From CAZGXI01 sp964529715 (GTDB lineage Bacteria; Chloroflexota; Anaerolineae; Aggregatilineales; Ch27), in NCBI GenBank assembly GCA_964529715.1, contig CAZGXI010000007.1, positions 89,437 through 153,436 of the forward strand: a stretch of 64,000 bases of DNA. Direction: 5' to 3'. The position numbers and the translations under genes are program-made. A model generated the notes under the pieces. It saw nothing but the letters and a program-made list of their open reading frames with translations, ran no database searches and was not told the origin of the DNA. Of this stretch, positions 1-10,380 are shown piece by piece (the first letter of the stretch is position 1; every line of letters starts with the position of its first letter).

Positions 1-1
1 C

Positions 2-1084
2 CGGCGGGTGACAGATGCCTATGAGACTTACAATGTACCGGACGCAACCCGGCCCATTCAGGCGTTCGTGGAGCAGTTGAGCAACTGGTATCTGCGCCTG
101 TCACGGCGGCGATTCTGGAAGAGCGCCGACGACGGCGACAAGCGCGCTGCCTACGCCACCCTGTACGAATGCCTGGTGATGGTGGCGCGTCTGCTGGCCC
201 CAGCCATGCCGTTCTTGAGCGAGGCCATATATCGCAATCTGGTTGGCCGCGTTGACCCCACCGCCCCGGACAGCGTGCATCTCTCGCAATGGCCGGACTA
301 CGACGAGTCGCTGATCGACCAGCGCGAAATGGACGACATGGCCCTGGCGCAGCGGTTGGTCAGCTTGGGGCGCGCCGCACGCGAGAGCGCCGATCTGCGC
401 GTGCGCCAGCCGCTGGCAGAAGCCGCGTTCGCCGTGCGCTTCCCGGCAGAACGGGCCGCCGTCGAAAAGTTGAACGACCTGATCGCCGCCGAGTTGAACG
501 TCAAGCGCGTGCTGGTGCTCGAAAGCGCAGGGGAGGTGGTGCAATACCGCCTGAATCCCCTGCCTGCAAAACTCGGCAAGAAGTTCGGCAAAGACTTCCC
601 GCGCGTGCAGAAGGCGCTGCGCGAAGGCAACCCGGCAGATGTGCGCACCTGGGCAAAAACACTGCTGGCCGGACAGGTGGTCGAAGTAACGCTCGACGGG
701 CAGACGTTCCAGATCGGGCCGGACGAATGCGAGGTCCAGCAAAGCGCGGCAGAGGGCTACGCCGTCGCCGAGGAAGCAGGCTACCTGGCCGTGCTGAACA
801 TCAGCCTGAGTGATGAACTGATCCTGGAAGGATTGGCGCGTGAAGTCGTCCGCCGCATCCAGACCATGCGCAAGGACGCCGACTTCGACATCAGCGACCG
901 CATCACTGTCACCTACCAGGCCTCAGATCGGCTGGCGCAGGCGATTCAGACACATGCCGCCTATATCGCCGGGGAGACGCTGGCCGACACGTTGGAGGCC
1001 GGCAAGCCCCAGAGCGGCGCGTTCACACAGGAATTCTCCATCGATGGAGAAGACCTGACGCTGGGCGTAAAGAAGGTCGGATAA
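2..1084 (+). CDS. ileS: Isoleucyl-tRNA synthetase, C-terminal part (partial)
   Basis: The gene enters from the left edge; the reading frame is open from base 2 and ends at TAA 1082-1084, so about 360 C-terminal residues are present and the catalytic Rossmann domain (HIGH, KMSKS) lies outside. The visible part begins in the anticodon-binding helical domain (NWYLRLSRRRFWKS) and continues into a long C-terminal domain with LGKKFGKDFPRVQKAL and RRIQTMRKDADFDISDRI. This long tail, in place of the zinc-finger end of the E. coli enzyme, is typical of the eukaryote-like IleS2 type found in many Chloroflexota and actinobacteria. The enzyme charges tRNA-Ile in the cytoplasm. A GTG at base 8 is an internal codon, not the start. 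The gene converges on ftsH across a perfect palindrome. Confidence 0.93.
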   Translation, partial: RRVTDAYETYNVPDATRPIQAFVEQLSNWYLRLSRRRFWKSADDGDKRAAYATLYECLVMVARLLAPAMPFLSEAIYRNLVGRVDPTAPDSVHLSQWPDYDESLIDQREMDDMALAQRLVSLGRAARESADLRVRQPLAEAAFAVRFPAERAAVEKLNDLIAAELNVKRVLVLESAGEVVQYRLNPLPAKLGKKFGKDFPRVQKALREGNPADVRTWAKTLLAGQVVEVTLDGQTFQIGPDECEVQQSAAEGYAVAEEAGYLAVLNISLSDELILEGLAREVVRRIQTMRKDADFDISDRITVTYQASDRLAQAIQTHAAYIAGETLADTLEAGKPQSGAFTQEFSIDGEDLTLGVKKVG

Positions 1085-1088
1085 CACA

Positions 1089-1116
1089 ACAGGGACTCGG
1101 CGCGCCGAGTCCCTGT
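1089..1116. terminator. Perfect 28-nt palindrome between convergent ileS and ftsH
   Basis: Two 14-nt arms, ACAGGGACTCGGCG and its exact reverse complement, meet at 1102/1103 with no spacer. It lies 4 bases after the ileS stop and 23 bases before the ftsH stop, where a bidirectional terminator is expected. Neither side has a good T-run, so it is not a textbook intrinsic terminator; it may stop both transcripts through the strong stem or protect their 3' ends. Confidence 0.6.
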
Positions 1117-1139
1117 CCAGGCACAATGTCCCAGAGCGA

Positions 1140-3086
1140 TCACGCCGGGGTCGGCGCCGCCCCCAGCTTGGAGGGCCGTTCGTCGCCTTCCCCTGCCCCC
1201 GACTCCTCGCGCAACGGCGTAGACGCCCGTTGCGCTGCCAGGTCGCTGTCTGGTGTGGCGGCTTGCACCACCGGCTCCCCCATCAGCGCCAGGAATTCCT
1301 CGCGCGTCAGGGTTTCTGCTTCCAATAGGCGCGACGCCACCAGATCGAGTTTATCCCGGTTTTCCGTCAGGATAGTTCTGGCCTGATCGTAAGCCATGCT
1401 GATGATCTTACGCACCTCGGCATCGATTTCCTCGGCCACGTGCTCGCTGTAATCGCGCTGCTCACCGATCTCGCGGCCCAGAAAGACCAGTTCTTCTTTT
1501 TGGCCGAAGATCATCGGGCCAAGTTTTTCGCTCATCCCGAAACGGGTGACCATCGATCGGGCCAGCTTGGTCACACGGTCCAGATCGCTCATTGCGCCAG
1601 TCGTAACTTCGCCAAAGACGATTTCCTCGGCCGCACGCCCGCCCAGCGCCCCGGCGATCTGGCCGCGTAGCCGGCTGGCACTGACGAAGTTGATGTCCTC
1701 TTCCGGCATACTCCAGGTGACGCCTCCCGCCATCCCACGCGCGACAATCGTCACCTTTTGCACCGGGTCGCAGCCTGGCAGCAGGTGCATGGCAACGGCA
1801 TGGCCTGCCTCGTGGTAAGCAATCAGGCGGCGTTCTTTTTCGGTAATAATGCGGCTCTTGCGCTCCGGTCCGAGGACGACGCGCTCGATGGCTTCCTCAA
1901 AGTCGCGCTGGGCGATGCGCTTCTTGTTCTTGCGCGCCGCCACGATAGCCGCTTCGTTGACCAGGTTTTCCAGGTCCGCGCCGACAAAACCAGGCGTCGC
2001 TTTCGCCAGTGTCTTCAGGTCTACATCGCTGGCCAGCGGCTTCCCCTTGACGTGCACCTTGAGAATGGCCTCGCGCCCACGCAGATCGGGCCGGTCCAGC
2101 ACCACCTGTCGGTCGAAGCGGCCCGGACGCATCAGGGCCGGGTCGAGAATGTCCGGGCGGTTGGTAGCCGCAACGACGATGACATTGGTATCGGTGTCAA
2201 AGCCGTCCATCTCGACCAGAATCTGGTTGAGCGTCTGCTCACGTTCGTCATGGCTACCGCCCAGTCCCGCGCCGCGATGACGGCCCACCGCGTCGATTTC
2301 GTCTACAAAGACGATACACGGGCTATGCCGCTTGGCCTGATCAAACAGGTCGCGCACGCGCGACGCGCCCACACCGACGAACATCTCCACAAATTCCGAG
2401 CCAGAAATGCTGAAGAACGGCACGCCCGCCTCACCGGCGACGGCTTTTGCCAGCAGAGTCTTGCCCGTGCCGGGGCTGCCGACCAGCAGCACCCCCTTCG
2501 GGATGCGAGCGCCAAGCTGCATAAACTTTTCCGGCTCTTTGAGAAATTCCACAACTTCCCGCAGTTCCTCTTTGGCTTCCTCAACCCCTGCCACATCCTC
2601 AAACGTAACGGTCGGCTGGTCGCCGGTGAACATGCGGGCGCGGCTCTTACCGAAGGAAAGCGCCTGGTTGTTCGATCCCTGGGCCTGCCGCAACATCAGG
2701 TAGATAAAAATTCCTAACAGCAGAAGCGGAAGCACACTGACAACGAGGCTCAGCCAGGTCGAGAGGTTGCTTGGTGGACCGTTTTTGATTTCCACCTGTT
2801 GAAGTTGAGCCGGCTCGACGCCCAGGTTCAGGAGTTGTTCCGTCACGGGGGCGCTGGGGTCTTTGCGAGAAATGGCCGTGCGATTGCTGTCTCGATACTC
2901 GATGGTGAGTTCATCTTCGACGACTTCGATGCTTTGAACCCGCCCAGCGTTGATGTCTTCGACCAGCCGGCTCAGGGATATTTCCATCGCACTGCTACCA
3001 CTGCCGCGAAAACTCAGCAGGATCAACACCACCGCGATCCCGACGAGGGCATAAACAAAGAAATTACGGTATCGTGGGTTAGTCAC
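1140..3086 (-). CDS. ftsH: ATP-dependent zinc metalloprotease FtsH
   Basis: FtsH is a membrane-anchored AAA+ protease that degrades misfolded membrane proteins and short-lived regulators. The 648 residues show two transmembrane segments (about 8-26 and 112-132) flanking a small extracytoplasmic domain. The AAA module has Walker A GSPGTGKT (203-210), Walker B IVFVDEID and the second region of homology with RPGRFDRQ. The zinc site is HEAGH at 425-429. Length and order match the family. The start is GTG 3086-3084, with GGAGG at 3096-3100 on the minus strand at good spacing. A perfect TATAAT lies about 105 bases upstream, so the gene probably has its own promoter although the kinase gene precedes it. 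The C-terminal 40 residues are low-complexity (Ala, Ser, Glu). Confidence 0.97.
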   Translation of the reverse strand: MTNPRYRNFFVYALVGIAVVLILLSFRGSGSSAMEISLSRLVEDINAGRVQSIEVVEDELTIEYRDSNRTAISRKDPSAPVTEQLLNLGVEPAQLQQVEIKNGPPSNLSTWLSLVVSVLPLLLLGIFIYLMLRQAQGSNNQALSFGKSRARMFTGDQPTVTFEDVAGVEEAKEELREVVEFLKEPEKFMQLGARIPKGVLLVGSPGTGKTLLAKAVAGEAGVPFFSISGSEFVEMFVGVGASRVRDLFDQAKRHSPCIVFVDEIDAVGRHRGAGLGGSHDEREQTLNQILVEMDGFDTDTNVIVVAATNRPDILDPALMRPGRFDRQVVLDRPDLRGREAILKVHVKGKPLASDVDLKTLAKATPGFVGADLENLVNEAAIVAARKNKKRIAQRDFEEAIERVVLGPERKSRIITEKERRLIAYHEAGHAVAMHLLPGCDPVQKVTIVARGMAGGVTWSMPEEDINFVSASRLRGQIAGALGGRAAEEIVFGEVTTGAMSDLDRVTKLARSMVTRFGMSEKLGPMIFGQKEELVFLGREIGEQRDYSEHVAEEIDAEVRKIISMAYDQARTILTENRDKLDLVASRLLEAETLTREEFLALMGEPVVQAATPDSDLAAQRASTPLREESGAGEGDERPSKLGAAPTPA

Positions 3087-3189
3087 TTACAGAATCCTCC
3101 GGCCACTGATCCAACTTCCGACTTGATACCTGCTCTCACGCGGTACAAGCGGCACAGGAAACCATTCTTTACATTGCATCTCTAAAAAT

Positions 3190-3195
3190 ATTATA
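3190..3195 (-). promoter_or_regulatory. -10 box (TATAAT) for ftsH
   Basis: A perfect TATAAT on the minus strand (read as ATTATA on the plus strand) lies in the 175-base gap between the kinase gene and ftsH. I see no good -35 at 16-18 bases. The implied leader is about 95 bases. Confidence 0.5.
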
Positions 3196-3261
3196 CAGGC
3201 GCTTCAGTGAAAATCCAGACGCCGCGTTCCAGAATGGAGAATCCTCACGCGACTTTAACGT

Positions 3262-4443
3262 TTAGGCCGCAAACCACAACCAATAAACTTGCAGCCAAAG
3301 CAAAATCAGGCCGACCACTGCCGCCACCGCGATCAGGCCCAGGAGGAACGTCACGGCATCAAAATCGCGCACACCGGCTTCGGGTAGACCGTAGTCCGGT
3401 TGCATCATTGGCTGGCGAGACGGCGCAGCATAGGGCGGCGGCAAAACCGGCGCCGAGCCAGATGGGGTTGGGAGCGCAGGCGAGGCCGTCTGCGCCGGAG
3501 CAGCGGCGGTCGTGTAAGGACGCAATGACGGCTGGGTAGGCGAACTGGCGGCTGGGCGCATTTCTCCACTTCGAGGTCCAACCGGGGCAACAAACCCACT
3601 GGTCGCCTGATGCCCCTGATCACGGTAGCTGATCAGGATGCGGCCCAACTGATCCGCCGTGCGGTAACGCGAAGCCGGTTCTTTGGACATGACCTTGAGG
3701 ATAATCTGTTCCAGTTGAACCGGGACGGCGGGGTTCAGGTCGGTCACCCGGGGAGGCGCATCACGGATATGCGCCAGGGCAAGTTCCTGCTGGTCAGTGC
3801 CGACAAACGGCATCCGCCCGGTGAGCATCTCGAAGAGCACAATGCCGACAGAATACACGTCTGAGGCAGGCGTAGGCCGTTCGCCCTGAGCTTGCTCCGG
3901 CGAGAAATAGTGGGGGCTACCCCACACCACCTTTTGCCGTTCCTCGTTGGTCGCTGCGTCAGAAAGTGCCTGGGCGATGCCGAAGTCAGTCACTTTGACC
4001 TGATCCTCTTCCGTCACCAACACGTTCTGCGGTTTCACATCCGCATGGACCAGCCCGGCGCGATGGGCATAGCCGATGCCGGCGCAGATTTGAATGGCGA
4101 TGTTGAGCGCGCGATCCACCGTGAACGGCGCCTGGGATCGGATCAGCTTCTTGAGGTCCTGCCCCTCCACGAATTCCATGATGATGTAGTAGGTGTTGTT
4201 ATCCTGCCGGAAGTCGTAGAGGGTCACGATGTTGGGGTGGTTGAGGTTGGCGACGCTGCGCGCTTCGTTACGGAAACGCTGAAGAAAGGCCGGATCGGTG
4301 ATCAGGCTGGGACGCAGGATTTTCACCGCGACGGTGCGCCCCAACTCCTGGTCGATAGCCTTATAGATGACCGCCATCCCGCCGGAACCCTGTTGAGAAA
4401 GCAGGCGGTAGCGGTTGTTGAGTAACGTTTCTTGCATCGCCAT
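3262..4443 (-). CDS. Membrane-anchored Ser/Thr protein kinase (PknB-like)
   Basis: This is a Hanks-type kinase that phosphorylates proteins on Ser/Thr. The N-terminal kinase domain (about 11-270) has the glycine loop GSGGMA (19-24), the ATP-binding Lys41 in VAVKIL, the catalytic loop HADVKPQN (133-140) and DFG (153-155). The loop reads HAD instead of HRD, so this is a non-RD kinase and may not need activation-loop phosphorylation. A Pro/Ala/Ser-rich linker (about 275-355) leads to one C-terminal transmembrane helix (about 367-390); only a few residues follow, so there is no extracellular PASTA sensor. ATGs at 4443 and 4437 are both possible. There is no Shine-Dalgarno, and a TACAAT at 4451-4456 would start the transcript almost at the first ATG, suggesting leaderless translation. 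Confidence 0.92.
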   Translation of the reverse strand: MAMQETLLNNRYRLLSQQGSGGMAVIYKAIDQELGRTVAVKILRPSLITDPAFLQRFRNEARSVANLNHPNIVTLYDFRQDNNTYYIIMEFVEGQDLKKLIRSQAPFTVDRALNIAIQICAGIGYAHRAGLVHADVKPQNVLVTEEDQVKVTDFGIAQALSDAATNEERQKVVWGSPHYFSPEQAQGERPTPASDVYSVGIVLFEMLTGRMPFVGTDQQELALAHIRDAPPRVTDLNPAVPVQLEQIILKVMSKEPASRYRTADQLGRILISYRDQGHQATSGFVAPVGPRSGEMRPAASSPTQPSLRPYTTAAAPAQTASPALPTPSGSAPVLPPPYAAPSRQPMMQPDYGLPEAGVRDFDAVTFLLGLIAVAAVVGLILLWLQVYWLWFAA

Positions 4444-4450
4444 GTGGATA

Positions 4451-4478
4451 ATTGTACCCGAAACCCACTGTTAAACAA
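4451..4478 (-). promoter_or_regulatory. Candidate promoter for the Ser/Thr kinase gene
   Basis: On the minus strand, TTGTTT (4473-4478), a 16-base spacer and TACAAT (4451-4456). The predicted start of transcription is about base 4444, next to the ATG at 4443. Confidence 0.4.
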
Positions 4479-4540
4479 CCCTGATTCGGGCGGCAACCAG
4501 GTCCCTGAGGTGATTACCTCTGTTACAGGCAAGCGTCTTC

Positions 4541-4569
4541 TTGACACGCTGCCGGACCTCTGTTACGCT
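4541..4569 (+). promoter_or_regulatory. Promoter of the first cobalamin-riboswitch transcript
   Basis: A perfect -35 TTGACA (4541-4546), a 17-base spacer and an extended -10 (TGT then TACGCT at 4564-4569). It ends about 30 bases before the aptamer. A small inverted repeat, GAGGT-GATT-ACCTC, lies just upstream at about 4507-4520 and could be an operator. The rest of the 411-base gap 4444-4854 is riboswitch and terminator. Confidence 0.55.
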
Positions 4570-4597
4570 CGATTCAACAACACCAACAAACCGACTC

Positions 4598-4716
4598 CGG
4601 TTGGGGTGTCCTCGCCCCGGATGGCAGGACGTAATGGCGAAGCCGGTTCGAGTCCGGCGCTGCCCCGCAACGGTAATTCAGCTTTCCCTGAAAAGCCCGG
4701 ACGCCCGCCCCAATCG
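4598..4716 (+). promoter_or_regulatory. Cobalamin (B12) riboswitch aptamer 1
   Basis: The conserved core is easily read: GGATGGCAGGACG, then AATGGCGAAGCCGG, GTCCGGCGCTGCC, CCGCAACGGTAA at about 4665-4676, and the B12-box variant AGCCCGGACGCCCGCC at 4694-4709. The closing stem pairs GGTTGGGG (4599-4606) with CCCCAATC (4708-4715). Adenosyl- or methylcobalamin binding should change folding of the downstream region, which ends in an intrinsic terminator ahead of the ATPase gene. It is very similar in its core to the minus-strand aptamer at 14.5 kb. Confidence 0.93.
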
Positions 4717-4791
4717 AGTTCCAGCCTTCGTGGAGGGAGGCAGGGAGCTGGAGTTTGACCCTCCGGGTATGCTGTTCTGCAGGTTATCCCC

Positions 4792-4833
4792 TGCCGATGC
4801 CTCTGCTCTCTCCTGGCGTCGGCATTTTTGTTT
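4792..4833 (+). terminator. Riboswitch-controlled intrinsic terminator
   Basis: Ten-pair stem TGCCGATGCC (4792-4801) with GGCGTCGGCA (4815-4824), one G-U pair, 13-base loop, then TTTTTGTTT. An upstream GGCAGGG (4739-4745) is complementary to CCCTGCC (4789-4795), which overlaps the 5' arm, so a competing antiterminator is available. The layout indicates control by transcription attenuation. Confidence 0.8.
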
Positions 4834-4854
4834 GCTGAGGCAGAGCCAATTCTG

Positions 4855-5664
4855 ATGGCGACGACAACCACATTCCCACTGTTGCGCGCTGGCGATATCA
4901 CGTTTGGCATCAACGGGACGAAAATCCTGCGGCGCGTCTCCCTGGCACTACAGCCGGGCGAATTCGTGGGCCTGATCGGGCCGAACGGCGCAGGCAAATC
5001 CACCTTGCTCAAGGTGATCAGCGGCCTGTGGCGCGGCGCAGATGGCACACTCGAACTGCTGGGCCGTCCCCTGCACGATTATCAGCCCAAAGAGGCCGCG
5101 CAAATCATCGCTCATGTGCCGCAGTTCACCCTGCTGGACTTCGCTTTCACCGTGCGGGAAGTTGTGCTGATGGGTCGCAGCCCACATCTGGGGCGCTTCC
5201 AACTGGAAGGCCCCCGCGACCGCGCCATTGCCGACCGGGCCATGCGGATCACCAACACGCTCGACCTGGCCGGGCGGTTCGTGAACACCCTCAGCGGTGG
5301 CGAACGGCAGCGCGTGTTGATCGCGCGGGCGCTGGCGCAGCAACCTCAAATCCTATTGTTGGACGAGCCGACCAGCAACCTGGACATCCGGCATCAACTG
5401 GGCGTGCTGGAACTGATCCGCGTGCTGGCGCACGATCAGGGGTTGGGTGTCTTGGCCGCGATTCATGACCTGGACTCGGCGGCGCGTTTCTGTGACCGGC
5501 TGGTGCTGTTGGCGCAGGGCGAGGTCGTAGCAGAAGGACAGCCTGCCGATGTATTGACTGCTGACACACTGAGGCGGGTCTTCGGCGTTGAAATATGGGT
5601 TGAACGCGACTCACAGACTGGCGCGCCTCGCCTGACGCCGCTGCGGGCGACCCCGCTGAATTAA
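4855..5664 (+). CDS. btuD: ABC transporter ATP-binding protein, B12/siderophore type (BtuD-like)
   Basis: This ATPase drives import through a BtuC/FecD-type permease. The 269 residues contain Walker A GPNGAGKST, a Q-loop near VPQFT, the signature LSGGERQRV, Walker B ILLLDEPTS and the H-switch AAIHD. The upstream cobalamin riboswitch makes B12 or a related corrinoid the likely cargo. No permease is adjacent; the matching permease and binding protein lie at 11.4-14.3 kb under a second copy of the same riboswitch. The ATG at 4855 is chosen over an in-frame TTG at 4828, which would sit inside the terminator T-run. The nearest GAGG is 14 bases before the ATG, so initiation signals are weak. Confidence 0.9.
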   Translation: MATTTTFPLLRAGDITFGINGTKILRRVSLALQPGEFVGLIGPNGAGKSTLLKVISGLWRGADGTLELLGRPLHDYQPKEAAQIIAHVPQFTLLDFAFTVREVVLMGRSPHLGRFQLEGPRDRAIADRAMRITNTLDLAGRFVNTLSGGERQRVLIARALAQQPQILLLDEPTSNLDIRHQLGVLELIRVLAHDQGLGVLAAIHDLDSAARFCDRLVLLAQGEVVAEGQPADVLTADTLRRVFGVEIWVERDSQTGAPRLTPLRATPLN

Positions 5665-5709
5665 GCACGGGTTCCCCCAAAATCGGCATGATTTTCCGTC
5701 AGGTCGTGG

Positions 5710-5715
5710 TATAAT
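5710..5715 (+). promoter_or_regulatory. -10 box (TATAAT) for ppdK
   Basis: A perfect TATAAT in the 219-base gap before ppdK, without a clear -35. The implied leader is about 165 bases and starts with the inverted repeat described next. Confidence 0.5.
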
Positions 5716-5717
5716 AA

Positions 5718-5746
5718 CCCCTGTTTTTGCGCGGCTGTAACAGGGG
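5718..5746 (+). promoter_or_regulatory. Inverted repeat at the start of the ppdK leader
   Basis: CCCCTGTT (5718-5725) and AACAGGGG (5739-5746) are exact reverse complements separated by 13 bases, starting 3 bases after the TATAAT. It covers the expected transcription start, so it may be an operator or a 5' stabilising hairpin. Confidence 0.4.
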
Positions 5747-5883
5747 ACTCCGCCGGACAAGCTACGATTGTCTGTCGAATCACTGACGTTCAGCACTCGC
5801 AGGTTGATCGTGGTCGCTCTCTAATTCCCGGATTGGGACAAATTTGAGCGAACTCCACTCCTGACCAGAGGAAAGGATAGACC

Positions 5884-8550
<2,667 letters not shown>

Positions 8551-8580
8551 CCGCAACTGGTACGGCAGTTTGCACAATTA

Positions 8581-8624
8581 ATGCGGGGGAATCCCTGTGT
8601 GGGATTCTCCCGCATTTGCTTTTA
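8581..8624 (+). terminator. Intrinsic terminator of ppdK
   Basis: A 15-pair stem, 8581-8595 with 8601-8615 (one G-U pair), 5-base loop TGTGT, followed by TTGCTTTTAT. A TATAAT at 8623-8628 overlaps the T-tail and could serve pckA, although no -35 is seen. Confidence 0.9.
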
Positions 8625-8669
8625 TAATTCCTCCAATGATTTGTTACCCTTTGTGGAGAGGTATGCCCC

Positions 8670-10277
8670 ATGAGCGTTCAAATCTACCAGAGCCATTACG
8701 GGTTAGAGAATCATGGCTTCACCAACCTGGAGCGCGAATACTGGAATTTATCGACCCCCGCGCTTTATGAGCAGATCGTGCGTTTCCGCGAGGGCATCGT
8801 TGCGCACATGGGGCCGGTCGTCGTACATACCGGGCAACACACCGGGCGCTCCCCGCGCGACAAATTCATTGTGCGCGAATCGACCAATCAAGACAACATC
8901 TGGTGGGGCGACGTAAACCGTCCCATCGACCAGCAACACTTCGACGGCCTATATCGTCGTCTGCTGGCCTACTTCCAGAACCGCGCGGTCTTCGTGCAGG
9001 ATTGCTACGCCGGCGCCGACCCAGCCTATCGGGTGCCGATCCGGGTGATCACCGAGACAGCCTGGCACAGCCTGTTCGCCCGCAACATGTTCATCGTCCC
9101 CGAACCGGAGGACCTAGTCGATCACGTGCCGGAGTACACGGTGATCTCTGCGCCGTCGTTCCACGCCCTGCCCCAACTGGATAAGGTCAACTCCTCGGCG
9201 TTTATCTTGGTTAACTTTGCGGAAAAGCTGATTCTGATCGGCGGCACAAGCTACGCCGGGGAGATCAAGAAGTCGATTTTCACCATCCTCAACTACTTGT
9301 TGCCGCTGCGAAACGTCTTTCCAATGCACTGCGCCGCCAACTATGGCCGCGATACCGACGACGTGGCGTTGTTCTTTGGTCTCTCTGGCACAGGCAAGAC
9401 CAGCCTATCCGCCGACTCGACGCGCACCCTGATCGGGGATGACGAGCACGGCTGGAGCGACCGGGGGGTGTTCAACTTCGAGGGCGGCTGCTATGCCAAA
9501 GTGATCCGCCTGGACCCACAGGCCGAGCCAGAAATCTACGCGACCACCCGGCGCTTCGGCACGATCCTGGAAAATGTGGTCATTGATGGCACCAACCGCC
9601 GGATTAACCTGAACGATGCCATGCATACAGAAAACACCCGTGCCTCCTACCCGATCAACTTCATCCCCAACGCCTCACGCAGCGGCCTGGGCGGACACCC
9701 CCGCAACATCTTCTTTCTCACTGCCGACGCTTTCGGCGTGATGCCGCCGATCAGCCGCCTGACGCACGAGCAGGCCATGTACCACTTTCTGTCCGGCTAC
9801 ACGGCCCGCGTTGCCGGGACGGAAAAGGGCATGAGTTCCGAGCCGAGCGCCGTCTTCAGCACGTGCTTCGGCGCGCCGTTCATGGTGCACTTCCCACACC
9901 GCTACGCCGAACTGCTCGGCGAACGACTGGCGCGGCACCAGCCGAATGTCTGGCTGATCAACACCGGCTGGATCGGCGGGCCTTATGGCGTGGGCGAGCG
10001 GATCAAGATTGCCTATTCGCGGGCGATGGTCCGGGCAGCCCTGAGTGGCCAGCTTGACAACGTACCCACCCACCCCGATCCCATCTTCGGTCTTCACATC
10101 CCGGAATATGTGCCGGACGTGCCCGCCGAGGCGCTGGATGCACGCAGCCTATGGGCCGATCCGGACACCTATGACGCGCAGGCGACGAAGGTCGCGCGGC
10201 TGTTTCACGAGAACTTCGCCAAGTACGCCAACGGCGCTTCCGAGGGCATCAAGGCCGCCGGGCCGCTCGTGTCATGA
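8670..10277 (+). CDS. pckA: Phosphoenolpyruvate carboxykinase (ATP)
   Basis: It catalyses oxaloacetate + ATP to PEP + CO2 + ADP, the entry to gluconeogenesis. The 535 residues match the ATP-dependent family, with HTGRSPRDKF near residue 65, the kinase loop GLSGTGKTS starting at residue 237, and GDDEHGWSD. The start ATG at 8670 has GGAGAGG nine bases upstream. Together with ppdK it controls the PEP-pyruvate-oxaloacetate node. It converges on the ribokinase gene across a 103-base gap that holds a long-looped inverted repeat. Confidence 0.97.
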   Translation: MSVQIYQSHYGLENHGFTNLEREYWNLSTPALYEQIVRFREGIVAHMGPVVVHTGQHTGRSPRDKFIVRESTNQDNIWWGDVNRPIDQQHFDGLYRRLLAYFQNRAVFVQDCYAGADPAYRVPIRVITETAWHSLFARNMFIVPEPEDLVDHVPEYTVISAPSFHALPQLDKVNSSAFILVNFAEKLILIGGTSYAGEIKKSIFTILNYLLPLRNVFPMHCAANYGRDTDDVALFFGLSGTGKTSLSADSTRTLIGDDEHGWSDRGVFNFEGGCYAKVIRLDPQAEPEIYATTRRFGTILENVVIDGTNRRINLNDAMHTENTRASYPINFIPNASRSGLGGHPRNIFFLTADAFGVMPPISRLTHEQAMYHFLSGYTARVAGTEKGMSSEPSAVFSTCFGAPFMVHFPHRYAELLGERLARHQPNVWLINTGWIGGPYGVGERIKIAYSRAMVRAALSGQLDNVPTHPDPIFGLHIPEYVPDVPAEALDARSLWADPDTYDAQATKVARLFHENFAKYANGASEGIKAAGPLVS

Positions 10278-10324
10278 GCAAAGTGTTGAGTTCAAAGTTT
10301 TGAGTTTTGAGTTGCTCGTCGCAG

Positions 10325-10366
10325 AGGACGCAAAAGCACATTCAGGCTTTGCACGCTTTGCGTCCT
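10325..10366. repeat. Inverted repeat between convergent pckA and the ribokinase gene
   Basis: AGGACGCAAA (10325-10334) and TTTGCGTCCT (10357-10366) are exact reverse complements around a 22-base loop. Just upstream is a run of TTTTGAGTT-like direct repeats (10295-10315). It may act as a bidirectional terminator. The wording 'GCGTCcTTTGCGGT' recurs loosely at 13217-13230, so it may be part of a degenerate intergenic repeat family. Confidence 0.45.
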
Positions 10367-10380
10367 TTGCGGTGTGTCGT

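Noticed and set aside
1758..2717. A 319-codon plus-strand open frame across ftsH.
   Set aside because: Shadow of ftsH; no recognisable domain and no initiation signals.
4630..4680. A tRNA-like GGTTCGAGTCC sequence resembling a T-arm.
   Set aside because: It is the conserved stem-loop of the cobalamin aptamer; no acceptor, D- or anticodon arms surround it. The minus-strand aptamer varies at the same place.
4828..4854. In-frame TTG start giving nine more residues to the ATPase.
   Set aside because: The TTG lies in the terminator T-run, and the added residues are not family-like.
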